Of a stretch of DNA of 31,620 nt, positions 1 through 7,459 are shown one piece after another. Made by a program: the position numbers and the translations under genes. Location of the stretch: contig CADCLH010000002.1 of the NCBI GenBank assembly GCA_902802215.1, positions 1-31,620 of the forward strand, in the 5' to 3' direction. Position 1 is the stretch's first letter. Every line of letters begins with the position of its first letter. The stretch comes from Oscillospiraceae bacterium (GTDB lineage Bacteria > Bacillota > Clostridia > Oscillospirales > Oscillospiraceae). The notes under the pieces were generated by a model, which made no database searches, was not told the DNA's origin, and worked only from the letters and a program-made list of their open reading frames with translations.

Positions 1-633
1 GGCTCCGGCAAATCCACCTTTCTGCGCTCCCTGAACCTGCTCGAGGTGCCGACCTCCGGCCAGATCATTTTTGAAGGGGTCGACATTACGAAGAAGAAGG
101 GGCCCGACGGCAAGAAGCTGGACATCGACAAGCACCGTCAGAAGATGGGCATGGTCTTCCAGCACTTCAACCTCTTCCCGCACAAGACCATCCTGCAAAA
201 CATGACGCTCGCGCCGATGAAGGTCAAGGGCGTGCCGCAGGCCGAGGCCGAAGCCAAGGCGCTGGAGCTTCTGGACCGCGTGGGGCTGGCCGACCGCGCC
301 GGGGCCTTTCCCATCCAGCTCTCCGGCGGCCAGAAGCAGCGCGTGGCGATCGTCCGCGCCCTGGCGATGGAGCCGGACGTCATGCTCTTTGACGAGCCGA
401 CCTCCGCCCTAGACCCCGAGATGGTGGGCGAGGTGCTGGACGTGATGAAGCGTCTGGCCCGCAACGGCATGACCATGGCGGTCGTGACGCACGAGATGGG
501 CTTTGCGCGCGAGGTGGGCAACCGCGTTGTCTTTATGGACGAGGGCAAGATCCTTGAAGAGGGGACCCCGTGGGCGATTTTCAACAATCCCCAGAACCCC
601 CGTTTGCAGGATTTCCTGTCCAAGGTGCTGTGA
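1..633 (+). CDS. glnQ: Polar amino-acid ABC transporter ATP-binding protein, 5'-truncated by window edge
   Basis: The frame is open from base 1. It begins inside the Walker A loop (GSGKST), so roughly the first 35-40 residues lie outside the window. The visible part has the Q-loop region (MVFQHFNLFPH), the ABC signature LSGGQKQR (visible residues about 107-114), Walker B with the D-loop (VMLFDEPTSALD) and the switch histidine (VVTHEMG). FQHFNLFPH and the spacing are typical of the GlnQ/HisP class that powers uptake of glutamine, cystine, histidine or similar polar amino acids at the inner face of the membrane. Its permease and binding protein should lie upstream, outside the window. Its TGA overlaps the ATG of the next gene by one base, so the two are translationally coupled. 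The hydrolase may therefore act on the imported compound. The substrate cannot be read from the ATPase. Confidence 0.93.
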   Translation, partial: GSGKSTFLRSLNLLEVPTSGQIIFEGVDITKKKGPDGKKLDIDKHRQKMGMVFQHFNLFPHKTILQNMTLAPMKVKGVPQAEAEAKALELLDRVGLADRAGAFPIQLSGGQKQRVAIVRALAMEPDVMLFDEPTSALDPEMVGEVLDVMKRLARNGMTMAVVTHEMGFAREVGNRVVFMDEGKILEEGTPWAIFNNPQNPRLQDFLSKVL

Positions 634-2078
634 TGATGGACAAGGTATGGAAAGCCGCGGCCCTCGCCTCGGTGGACGCACACGCGGCGCTCTGCATCGA
701 GGTGGCCGACCGCATCTGGGAAAACCCCGAGCTGTCGCTCAAGGAATACGGCGCCGCGACGCTCTACTGCGAGAAGCTTCGGAAGCTGGGCTTCACGGTG
801 ACGGAGAAGCTCTGCGGCATCGACACCGCCTTCTGCGGCTCCTTCGGCAGCGGGCGTCCCATGATCGGCATCCTCGGCGAGTTTGACGCGCTCAGCGGCC
901 TGAGCCAGAAGGCCGGCGCCGTCAGCCCCGACCCGGTGACGCCGGGCGGCGCGGGACACGGCTGCGGGCATAACCTGCTGGGGGCGGGCTCGCTGGCCGC
1001 GGCAGTCGCGGTCAAGGAGTTTCTGGAGCGCAGCGGTCAGCCGGGCACGGTGATCTTTTTCGGCTGCCCCGGCGAGGAGGGCGGCGCCTCCAAGGCCTAC
1101 CTGGCCCGCGAGGGACTGTGGAAGCAGCTCGACGCCGCGCTCTGCTGGCACCCGGGCGACGCCAACCAGACCATGAGCGGCACCAACAACTCCTGCATCC
1201 AGGTGCTGTACAAGTTCAAGGGCGTCCCGGCCCACGCGGCGGCCGATCCCTTCAACGGGCGCAGCGCGCTGGACGCGGTGGAGCTGATGAACGTCGGCGT
1301 GCAGTTTCTGCGCGAGCATATGACCGACGACTGCCGCATCCACTACGCCATCACCGACACGGGCGGCGTCTCGCCGAACGTGGTGCAGGCGAACGCCTCG
1401 GTGCTGTACATGGTGCGCGCCAACAAGGTGGCGGACTCGATCGCCCTTCAGGCGCGTGTCGACGATATCGCAAAGGGCGCGGCGCTGATGACCGGCACCT
1501 CCTTTGAGCGCGTATTCATCGACGGCACGGCGGAGCTGCTGCCGAACTTCACCATCGAAAAGGCGCTGTACGACAACCTCTGCGCCATCGGCGTACCCGA
1601 ATATGACGAGGCGGACCGGGCTCTGGCCTCCGCGCTGAAAAAGACCTGGAAGGGCAGCGGCATTGCCGGGATCGACGGCGTGCGGCTCGACCCTGAGTAT
1701 GCGAAAACCGTCAAGGCGCTGAGCGAAAACGGAACGAAGGCCATCAACGACTTCATCCCGCCCCTCTGGTCCTCGACGGAGTTCAGCCCCGGCAGCTCGG
1801 ACGTGGGGGATGTGAGCTGGCTGACGCCGACCTCGCAGATCTCGACGACCTGCTGGCCCGCGGGGGTGCCGGGACACTCCTGGCAGATCGTGGCCTGCGG
1901 CAAGAGCGCGCTGGCCCACAAGGGCATGCTGCTTGCGGGAAAGGTCCTTGCCACAACGGCGATCGACCTTCTGACCGACGCAGCTCTGCTCGCGGCGGCG
2001 AAGGCGGAATTTGACGAGCGCGCGGCTGACGGCTACGTCTGTCCCATCGAGCCGGGCGCGGTCCCGATCGCGCTGTAA
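633..2078 (+). CDS. abgB: M20 family amidohydrolase, p-aminobenzoyl-glutamate hydrolase subunit B-like
   Basis: A 481-aa cytoplasmic zinc-type amidohydrolase with no signal peptide. Its length equals that of E. coli AbgB, and many stretches match the AbgB pattern as I remember it. Metal-site motifs are GHGCGHN (residues 108-114), GCPGEEGG (144-151, catalytic/ligand Glu) and WHPGD (172-176). A dimerisation lid with PAHAA follows, and the C-terminal SSDVGDVSW motif supplies the last ligands. The start ATGATG overlaps the TGA of the upstream ABC ATPase. The frame extends further upstream to 570, but that would overlap the ATPase extensively and is not credible. AbgB cleaves p-aminobenzoyl-glutamate together with AbgA, but related M20D enzymes cleave other N-acyl amino acids. 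Pairing here with an amino-acid ABC transporter rather than AbgT suggests an N-acyl or peptide-like substrate (inference). No AbgA partner is visible. Confidence 0.9.
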   Translation: MMDKVWKAAALASVDAHAALCIEVADRIWENPELSLKEYGAATLYCEKLRKLGFTVTEKLCGIDTAFCGSFGSGRPMIGILGEFDALSGLSQKAGAVSPDPVTPGGAGHGCGHNLLGAGSLAAAVAVKEFLERSGQPGTVIFFGCPGEEGGASKAYLAREGLWKQLDAALCWHPGDANQTMSGTNNSCIQVLYKFKGVPAHAAADPFNGRSALDAVELMNVGVQFLREHMTDDCRIHYAITDTGGVSPNVVQANASVLYMVRANKVADSIALQARVDDIAKGAALMTGTSFERVFIDGTAELLPNFTIEKALYDNLCAIGVPEYDEADRALASALKKTWKGSGIAGIDGVRLDPEYAKTVKALSENGTKAINDFIPPLWSSTEFSPGSSDVGDVSWLTPTSQISTTCWPAGVPGHSWQIVACGKSALAHKGMLLAGKVLATTAIDLLTDAALLAAAKAEFDERAADGYVCPIEPGAVPIAL

Positions 2079-2095
2079 CAGTCAAACTGGGAAAC

Positions 2096-2130
2096 AATAT
2101 TAGCACTCACATAATGTGAGTGCTAATATT
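2096..2130. promoter_or_regulatory. CIRCE operator (HrcA binding site)
   Basis: Positions 2100-2126 match the CIRCE consensus exactly: half-site TTAGCACTC, a nine-base spacer, half-site GAGTGCTAA. The symmetry extends outwards and through the spacer, giving a perfect 35-base palindrome over 2096-2130 centred on 2113. CIRCE is bound by the HrcA repressor, which is kept active by GroEL. It normally controls groE and dnaK operons. Here the only gene downstream is hsp20, starting 130 bases later. Confidence 0.95.
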
Positions 2131-2161
2131 CATATTCTGTTCATAATATATGCTATATTTT

Positions 2162-2189
2162 TTAACATCTGTATTGTATCTTATATACA
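2162..2189 (+). promoter_or_regulatory. Possible sigma-A promoter of hsp20
   Basis: TTAACA (2162-2167) and TATACA (2184-2189) are separated by 16 bases in the AT-rich leader between CIRCE and hsp20. This would place CIRCE upstream of the -35 box, whereas the operator usually overlaps or follows the promoter. Another AT-rich start nearer CIRCE (for example TATATT around 2154) is therefore possible. Confidence 0.4.
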
Positions 2190-2259
2190 GAATCAAACGA
2201 AAGAGATAAAGTTTGGTTCGGAATAAATACAGTAACAGATTTGTTTGGAGGTATAGATC

Positions 2260-2694
2260 ATGTTTGAACTCATTCCTTTTGACCGTCACATCCGCAGCGC
2301 CGCGAGCTTCGACCCCTTCCGCATGCTCGACGAGATGGATCGCAGGCTGATGACCAGCGTCCCCGCCGTGACCGCGTTCCGCACCGACGTGCTCGATACC
2401 GGCGACGCCTTCAAGCTCGAGTGCGAGTTGCCCGGCTTCAAGAAGGAGGACATCAAGCTCGACGTCGAGAACGACTGCCTGACCATCAGCGCCGAGCGCA
2501 AGGCGGAGACGAAGGACGAGAAGGAGAACTATGTCAAGCGCGAGCGCGTGTACGGCTCCTTCACCCGCTGCTTCGACGTGTCCGGCATCAACGTGGACGG
2601 CATCGAGGCCAGCTACACCGACGGCATGCTGAACGTCACGCTGCCGAAGAAGGCCGCCGAGGTCCCCGCAAGCCGCCGTCTCGAGATCAAGTAA
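2260..2694 (+). CDS. hsp20: Small heat-shock protein, Hsp20/alpha-crystallin family
   Basis: A 144-aa ATP-independent holdase chaperone. The N-terminal arm (residues 1-40, with FDPFRMLDEMDR) is followed by an alpha-crystallin domain (about 42-130) with the hallmark ELPGFKKEDIKLDVE and DGMLNVTLPK. The tail contains LEI, an IxI-like anchor for oligomer assembly. GGAGGT at 2247-2252 sits seven bases before the ATG. The gene is monocistronic, flanked by CIRCE upstream and a strong terminator at 2712. HrcA control is inferred from CIRCE and implies induction on heat or misfolding stress. Confidence 0.96.
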   Translation: MFELIPFDRHIRSAASFDPFRMLDEMDRRLMTSVPAVTAFRTDVLDTGDAFKLECELPGFKKEDIKLDVENDCLTISAERKAETKDEKENYVKRERVYGSFTRCFDVSGINVDGIEASYTDGMLNVTLPKKAAEVPASRRLEIK

Positions 2695-2711
2695 ACGCAT
2701 TTGAAACCAGC

Positions 2712-2750
2712 ACCGCCCCGGAAATTGCTCCGGGGCGGTAACTTTTTGTT
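2712..2750 (+). terminator. Rho-independent terminator of hsp20
   Basis: A 10-bp perfect stem ACCGCCCCGG/CCGGGGCGGT (2712-2721, 2730-2739) with an 8-nt loop is followed by AACTTTTTGTT. Confidence 0.92.
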
Positions 2751-2779
2751 ACAAAAATGTAAAATTTTCGGTCCTTTGC

Positions 2780-2808
2780 TTGCCGACGGGGAGGAGACGT
2801 GATAGAAT
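2780..2808 (+). promoter_or_regulatory. Probable sigma-A promoter of the lipoprotein gene
   Basis: TTGCCG (2780-2785), a 17-base spacer and TAGAAT (2803-2808) lie 42 bases before the chosen start codon. Confidence 0.6.
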
Positions 2809-2850
2809 AACGTTACCGTTTTGGAATCTTATTGGAACGAGGCGTTTTTC

Positions 2851-3732
2851 ATGAACGCAAATATGAAAAAAATGCTCGTCATCCTTGTGGTCCTGGCCTC
2901 TGTGCTGGCCGGATGCGCTGCAACGATGAATGACGACTTTCTCCCGGATACGGAGGCGCTGCCCTTCGCGACGCCGACGCCGATCCCCCAGCTGACGCTG
3001 AAGGACGTCCCCTCGGCGACGCCGAAGCCGACGCCTGCCCCCGAGGCGGGCGAGGCTCCGGCCGCGACGCCGAAGCCCATCTCGGTCGATGTGCTCAAGC
3101 TGCTGGGCCGCAATCTCGACGTCTGGCGTGAGACGCAGGAGCGTCCCGGCATGGACGGGCGTCTGGTCGTTCCGGCCGCCGGGATCGATGTGGCGCTGTT
3201 TTCCTCCGGAAACGGGGAGAACGTGGACGATATGCGGCAGCGCGTCACCGACGCGTACGACAGCGCGCTTTTGTACTACGACGGGCTCGGCTTCGTCATC
3301 GCGGACCACAGCAATCAGGCCTTCGCGTCCCTGCCTCTGATCCGCAAGGGCGACACGGCCTTTATCCTTGAGGGCAACAGCATTCTGACTCTCACCTGCA
3401 ATTTTGCGATCCGGGGCGTCAACACCGGCACGGGCATCACCGATGCGGACGGCGATCCCGTTACGCAGGACGCGCTGTTCACCTGCTATACCTGCGGCGA
3501 GGACTGGACGCAGATCTACATTGTGGGCTTCAAGGAGGCGGACGAGGATCTGTTCGCGATCTCCCGGGACGCGGATATGCCGGGCGGCTGGCGCTATGCG
3601 AACAACGCGCTGAACGAGGTCGCAAAGCAGCAGATCGAGGAGGCCAGGGAACTGGCGGCGGAGCGTGCCGCCGAAGCGGCGAGGGCCGCCGCGGCCGAGC
3701 AGCAAATGCAGGGCGAAGACCCCTACAACTGA
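2851..3732 (+). CDS. Lipoprotein with sortase-like (beta-barrel) domain
   Basis: A 293-aa protein. A signal peptide of charged N-terminus plus hydrophobic core ends in lipobox LAGC, lipidated Cys22, so it should be anchored on the outer face of the membrane. Residues 40-77 are a Pro/Thr/Ala linker. Residues 100-230 resemble a sortase fold: DGRLVVPAAGIDVALF (first strands), ADHSNQAF with candidate catalytic His153, LPLIRKGD, and LFTC with candidate catalytic Cys212, followed by strand IYIVGF. The arginine expected just before that last strand is absent (TQIYIVGF). Residues 255-287 form an Ala/Glu-rich helix. The start ATG 2851 is chosen because GAGG lies eight bases upstream and it gives a proper signal peptide. 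The family match is from memory of motif order, not a search. It could be an inactive sortase relative or another barrel protein. Confidence 0.75.
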   Translation: MNANMKKMLVILVVLASVLAGCAATMNDDFLPDTEALPFATPTPIPQLTLKDVPSATPKPTPAPEAGEAPAATPKPISVDVLKLLGRNLDVWRETQERPGMDGRLVVPAAGIDVALFSSGNGENVDDMRQRVTDAYDSALLYYDGLGFVIADHSNQAFASLPLIRKGDTAFILEGNSILTLTCNFAIRGVNTGTGITDADGDPVTQDALFTCYTCGEDWTQIYIVGFKEADEDLFAISRDADMPGGWRYANNALNEVAKQQIEEARELAAERAAEAARAAAAEQQMQGEDPYN

Positions 3733-3746
3733 ACCGAAATACAGGA

Positions 3747-3784
3747 AACCGGCGGTGAAGCCTTCGCTTCACCGCCGGTTTTGC
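3747..3784. terminator. Bidirectional terminator between convergent genes
   Basis: A 14-bp perfect stem AACCGGCGGTGAAG/CTTCACCGCCGGTT (3747-3760, 3767-3780) with loop CCTTCG. T-rich sequence follows on the plus strand, and A residues precede it, so it can also serve the minus-strand gene. Confidence 0.88.
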
Positions 3785-3785
3785 G

Positions 3786-4217
3786 TTATTGGAGGCCGAG
3801 CAGCCGCAGCGTCAGGGGATCGCGTCTGCCGCCGTAGAACTTGTCGAGCACCTTGCCGAAGACCGGCTGATCGGGCGCGGCCAGCTCGAAGAGCGTCATG
3901 CTCGAGCAGAGCTTGAGATCGTCCGGGTAGCCCATGACAGCGCCCGGGTCCGAGGAGGGCAGCGCCAGCAGCGCCTCGGAGATCTCCACAAGGCGCGGAC
4001 CGAGGACGGGATGGGCCATGTAATCCTTTGCCTGTTCCAGATCCCGGATGCCGTAATACTGCGCCGTGGGGCTGTAGCCCAGCCCGTCGAGCTGCGGGAA
4101 GATGTACCAGATCCAGTGGCTGCGCTTGCGCCCGCCGCGGATCTCCCGCAGAGCGTCGTCGTAGTCCCGCGCCTGGGCCGAGACGTATTTGTCCAGCCCG
4201 CGTTCGTCGTAATACAT
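3786..4217 (-). CDS. DUF1810 family protein
   Basis: A 143-aa soluble protein. The family hallmarks are clear: DDALREIRGGRKRSHWIWYIFPQ (residues 20-42), GLGYSPTAQYYGI, an aliphatic segment AHPVLGPRL, and a C-terminal region with DLKLCSSMTLFE. The family is typically 140-150 aa, so this copy is full length. Its biochemical function is not established to my knowledge. AGGAGGA precedes the ATG. It follows a disrupted aminotransferase gene by 28 bases on the same strand and is probably transcribed through it. Confidence 0.88.
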   Translation of the reverse strand: MYYDERGLDKYVSAQARDYDDALREIRGGRKRSHWIWYIFPQLDGLGYSPTAQYYGIRDLEQAKDYMAHPVLGPRLVEISEALLALPSSDPGAVMGYPDDLKLCSSMTLFELAAPDQPVFGKVLDKFYGGRRDPLTLRLLGLQ

Positions 4218-4245
4218 GTTCAGTCCTCCTTCGGAGCCGGCCTTC

Positions 4246-5477
4246 TCACGCCTTTTCGGCCAGCAGCGCTTCGAGCGCCGCGATGCGCTGGCAGAGGCAG
4301 AAGACCTCCATGCTCATGTTCAGATCGCCGAAGGAGAGGAAGGTGGGCGCGATGCGGATGTTCTTGTCCTCGGGGTCGATCCCGTAGGGGAAGGCGGCGC
4401 CCGCGGGGGTGAGCTTCACGCCCGCGTCGGCGCACAGCTGCACGCAGCGCGCCGCGGTGCCGGGCAGGCCGTCGTAGCTGATGAAGTAGCCGCCGTTCGG
4501 GTTGGTCCAGTCGCCGATCTCGAAGCTTCGAAGCCCGCTTTCCAGCGCGGCAAGCGTAAAATCGAACTTGGGCCGGAGATAGTCGGCCTGCTTCTTCATG
4601 TGGGCCTTGACGCCTTCGACGCTCTTGAGATAACGCACATGGCGAAGCTGGTTGATCTTGTCGTAGCCGATGGTCTGCACGGACATCTGCCGCAGCAGAT
4701 GCTTGACGTTGTGCTCGCTCGCGGCGAAGACCGCCACGCCCGCGCCGGAGAAGGTCACCTTGCGAAGATGTTGAGCAGCTCGTCATCCTTTTCACGGAAG
4801 CCGTGGACCATGTAGGCGTTGTCCCAGAAGATGCGGAAATCGTCCGCGGCGGGCTTGAGCGCGGCAAAGGCGCGCACGGTCTCGGCGGAGTAGGTATAGC
4901 CCTGGGGGTTGGAGTACTTCGGCACGCACCAGATGCCCTTGACGGAGGGGTCGGACTCGGCGTACTGCCGGACCAGCTCCATGTCGGGCCCGGTGGGGGA
5001 CATGGGGATGGAGATCATCTCCACGCCGAATTCCTCGCAGATGCGGAAGTGCCTGTCGTAGCCGGGCACGGGGCAGAGGAAGCGCAGATGCCCCTGCTGG
5101 CCCCAGGGCTTGCTGCCGCCGTAGACGCCGAGCACCAGCGCCTTGATGAAGCTGTCGTACATGAGACACAGACTGGACTGCCCGCCCATGATGACGTTCT
5201 GCATCGGCACGCCGAGGATCGCGCCGAAGAGCTCCTTGGCCTCGTCGACGCCGGCGAGCTCGCCGTAGTTGCGCACGTCGGTGCCCTTGCGGGAGTAGAT
5301 GAGGTCGTAGGGGTTCTGGCTGAGCATATCCATGCTGAGATTCAGCTGCGTGGGGTCGGGCTTGCCGCGGGACATGTCGAGCTTCAGACCGCACTCGCGG
5401 ACCTTGGCGTACTGCGCCTGCAGCGGCTCAAGCTCCGCGCGGCGCTCCTCGTTGGTGAGTGTGAGATAGGATTTCAT
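4246..5477 (-). pseudogene. Aspartate-aminotransferase-type PLP enzyme (Aminotran_MocR, PF12897-like), disrupted by internal deletion and frameshift
   Basis: The ATG at 5475-5477, with GCGAGG upstream, opens 240 in-frame codons. These contain DMSRGKPDPTQLNLSM, GGQSSLCLMYD, CPVPGYDRHF and CVPKYSNPQG, matching the family that includes mycobacterial AspAT Rv3722c, and end at a TGA (4755-4757) after LLNIF. A second frame then continues down to 4246 with KVTFSGAGVAVFAASE, QTIGYDKINQLRHVR, NPNGGYFISYDGLPG and RIAPTFLSFG. Relatives, as I remember them, have about 18 residues between LLNIF and the PLP lysine, including the STSK serines. Here the LLNIF codons abut the lysine codon out of frame, implying loss of roughly 55 bases. 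Both flanks are otherwise intact, so the event looks recent. An assembly or sequencing error is the alternative. Confidence 0.87.
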
Positions 5478-5537
5478 CGTCAAAAACCTCGCATTGAAGA
5501 CTTTCAGTATCAATCTATGAACCGGCGGGCTTCCCCG

Positions 5538-6335
5538 TCAGAACGCGGCGGGCACGAAGCCCTTTCCGTCAAAGACCTGGTACTCCGTGAAGCCGCAGGA
5601 GCGCGCCAGGGCCTCCGCTGCCTCAAAGCCGCAGACGATGCCGTCGGCGGCGTGGGCGTCGGAGCAGACGCAGATCCGTCCGCCGATCGCGCGCAGATGC
5701 CGCAGCAGCTCCGGCGCGGGATAGGGCGTTGTGCGCCAGCCGCGGCTGATGGCCCCGGTGTTGATCTCGAAGATCTTTCCGGCGGCGCTGAGCGCCTCCA
5801 TCGCGGCGAACGCCGCGTCCCGGTAGACCGGTGAGGCCGTGTCGTAGAGCGGCTTGCGCTCGTTGTACTTCGTGAGCAGGTCGAGGTGCCCGACGATGGA
5901 GATCTCGTCGAAACCGGCCAGCGCGGTCAACTGCCCGAAGTACGCTTCGGCGGCCCGGTCGGCCGAGTCGAAGCATTCGATCAGCGCCTCGGCCTCCGCC
6001 ATCGTGTTGTCGACGGCGCAGCCCGCCAGAAAGTGACACGAGCCGATGATGTAGTCGTAGGGCGGGACGGAGCGCCGCGCGGCACGCAGGTCGTATTCAA
6101 GGCCGCAGAAGACCTCGATGCGTCCGGCGAAGCGTTCGCGCAGCGCGTGCATCGTGTCCAGAAACTTGGATTCGTTCTCCGCAGCGCAGCACCAGTCGTC
6201 CTCACCGGGGATGGGGCAGTGCAGGGAGATCCCGATCGAGCGCAGGCCCGCCCGCTCGGCGGCCAGGACCATCGCCTCGGGAGAGTCGGCCCCGTCGTCG
6301 AAGGTGGTGTGACAGTGCAGATTCTGCCGGATCAC
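5538..6335 (-). CDS. PHP-domain phosphatase, histidinol-phosphatase-like
   Basis: A 265-aa cytoplasmic metal-dependent phosphoesterase. PHP motifs are in order: NLHCHTTFDDG (residues 5-15), GISLHCPI, GLEYDL, IIGSCHFL, IVGHLDLLTKY and CVCSDAHAADG near residue 225. HisK/HisJ enzymes of this size dephosphorylate histidinol phosphate in histidine synthesis. No his gene is nearby, so the substrate is uncertain. The start is a GTG at 6333-6335, chosen because the PHP HxH motif begins only seven residues later. A strong promoter lies just upstream (6368-6396). Confidence 0.85.
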   Translation of the reverse strand: MIRQNLHCHTTFDDGADSPEAMVLAAERAGLRSIGISLHCPIPGEDDWCCAAENESKFLDTMHALRERFAGRIEVFCGLEYDLRAARRSVPPYDYIIGSCHFLAGCAVDNTMAEAEALIECFDSADRAAEAYFGQLTALAGFDEISIVGHLDLLTKYNERKPLYDTASPVYRDAAFAAMEALSAAGKIFEINTGAISRGWRTTPYPAPELLRHLRAIGGRICVCSDAHAADGIVCGFEAAEALARSCGFTEYQVFDGKGFVPAAF

Positions 6336-6367
6336 GCCCTCTCGCCCCTTTCCACGAATAATACTGT

Positions 6368-6396
6368 ATTCTAGCGGGGAATCGACGCGCTGTCAA
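6368..6396 (-). promoter_or_regulatory. Sigma-A promoter of the PHP phosphatase gene
   Basis: On the minus strand, TTGACA (6391-6396), a 17-base spacer and TAGAAT (6368-6373): near-consensus. It starts immediately after the stop codon of the thioredoxin-fold gene. Confidence 0.85.
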
Positions 6397-6399
6397 GCA

Positions 6400-6681
6400 T
6401 TATGCGGATAAAACCTCGTCGAAGGCCTTGCGGATGCTCTCCTTGATGACGCCGTAGCTGTGCGTGAAGTGCGCCTCGTAGAGCTTCCGCCCCTCGAAGA
6501 AGACGCTGGGGACGCTGTAGTAGTCTCGGCTCTCGGCGATCTCGGGCTGCTCGCTCTCCTCGATCCAGTTGAGCTTGAGCGAGGCGTAGGCGGGATTCTC
6601 CTCACAGAGCTCCGCAACGGCCTTGCGGGCGTTGATGCAATAGGGGCAGGAGGCCAGGTAGAAAATTTCGATTTCTTTCAT
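6400..6681 (-). CDS. Glutaredoxin/thioredoxin-fold protein with CPYC motif
   Basis: A 93-aa protein with LASCPYCINARKAV at residues 9-22 (CPYC redox pair near the N-terminus of the first helix) and SVPSVFFEGRKLYE, where the cis-Pro typical of the thioredoxin fold sits after SV. Length and motif match small glutaredoxin-like thiol oxidoreductases that act on cytoplasmic disulfides. AAAGGA precedes the ATG. It lies 94 bases downstream of rubrerythrin on the same strand, beyond a terminator hairpin, so it may be expressed by readthrough. Redox partner unknown. Confidence 0.85.
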   Translation of the reverse strand: MKEIEIFYLASCPYCINARKAVAELCEENPAYASLKLNWIEESEQPEIAESRDYYSVPSVFFEGRKLYEAHFTHSYGVIKESIRKAFDEVLSA

Positions 6682-6715
6682 GGATAGCGTTCCTTTCTCT
6701 GTTTGTGGAATAATG

Positions 6716-6760
6716 AAAATCCGCTAAAATCCGCGCAGGCGGGACACCGCCTGCGCGGAT
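6716..6760 (-). terminator. Terminator/attenuator after rubrerythrin
   Basis: On the minus strand, a 14-bp stem ATCCGCGCAGGCGG/CCGCCTGCGCGGAT (6729-6742, 6747-6760) with a 4-nt loop is followed by TTTTAGCGGATTTTC. The tail is broken, so partial readthrough into the downstream thiol gene is plausible. Confidence 0.75.
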
Positions 6761-6775
6761 CGTTGTCGGACGCGA

Positions 6776-7318
6776 TCAGTAATTCTCGGCGTTGATCTCG
6801 AAATAGGCCTGCGGATGGGCGCAGACCGGGCAGATCTCGGGCGCCTGCGTGCCGACCACGATGTGCCCGCAGTTGCGGCACTCCCAGACCTTGACCTCGC
6901 TCTTGGCGAAGACCGCCTGCGTCTCCACGTTTTTCAGCAGCGCGCGGTAGCGCTCCTCGTGGTGCTTCTCGATGGCGGCCACGCCGCGGAACTTCGCGGC
7001 CAGCTCCGGGAAGCCCTCGGCCTCGGCGGTGACGGCGAAGCCCTCGTACATATCGGTCCACTCGTAATTCTCGCCGTCAGCGGCGGCGGCGAGGTTTTCG
7101 GCGGTGCTGCCGATCCCGATCAGCTCCTTGAACCAGAGCTTGGCGTGCTCCTTCTCGTTCTCGGCGGTCTTGAGGAAGAGCGCCGCGATCTGCTCGAAGC
7201 CCTCCTTCTTGGCCTTGGAGGCGAAGTAGGTGTATTTGTTCCTGGCCTGGGACTCGCCCGCGAAGGCGGCCTCCAGGTTCTTCTCGGTCTGGGTTCCGGC
7301 GTAGGGATTGTTGGCCAT
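6776..7318 (-). CDS. rbr: Rubrerythrin
   Basis: A 180-aa non-haem iron peroxidase that reduces H2O2 in the cytoplasm of anaerobes. The N-terminal ferritin-like four-helix domain (1-145) has diiron ligands in AGESQARNKYTYF, ENEKEHAKLWF and AAIEKHHEERY. The C-terminal rubredoxin domain has CRNCGHIVVG and CPVCAHPQAYF (two CxxC pairs for one Fe). The ATG at 7316-7318 is preceded by GGAGGA, and the longer frame upstream lacks a comparable site. A TTGACA-containing promoter lies at 7370-7397. The context fits oxidative-stress defence with the adjacent CPYC thiol protein. Confidence 0.97.
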   Translation of the reverse strand: MANNPYAGTQTEKNLEAAFAGESQARNKYTYFASKAKKEGFEQIAALFLKTAENEKEHAKLWFKELIGIGSTAENLAAAADGENYEWTDMYEGFAVTAEAEGFPELAAKFRGVAAIEKHHEERYRALLKNVETQAVFAKSEVKVWECRNCGHIVVGTQAPEICPVCAHPQAYFEINAENY

Positions 7319-7369
7319 GTTGTGATCCTCCTTTTTCGTTAGGGTTCCCATTTTTTCTAGGTAAAATCC

Positions 7370-7397
7370 ATTTTAGCAGGGAAAAGCGGCTTGTCAA
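7370..7397 (-). promoter_or_regulatory. Sigma-A promoter of rubrerythrin
   Basis: Minus strand: TTGACA (7392-7397), a 16-base spacer and TAAAAT (7370-7375). No PerR-like box was recognised by eye. Confidence 0.8.
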
Positions 7398-7403
7398 GCC
7401 CGG

Positions 7404-7444
7404 ATAAAAAAAGCCCCGTGCCCGGGCTCTTGTCCGGGCACGGG
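7404..7444 (-). terminator. Rho-independent terminator of mgtE
   Basis: Minus strand: an 11-bp stem CCCGTGCCCGG/CCGGGCACGGG (7415-7425, 7434-7444) is followed by a run of T residues (complement of 7406-7412). Confidence 0.92.
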
Positions 7445-7459
7445 ACGTTTCAGACGGCT

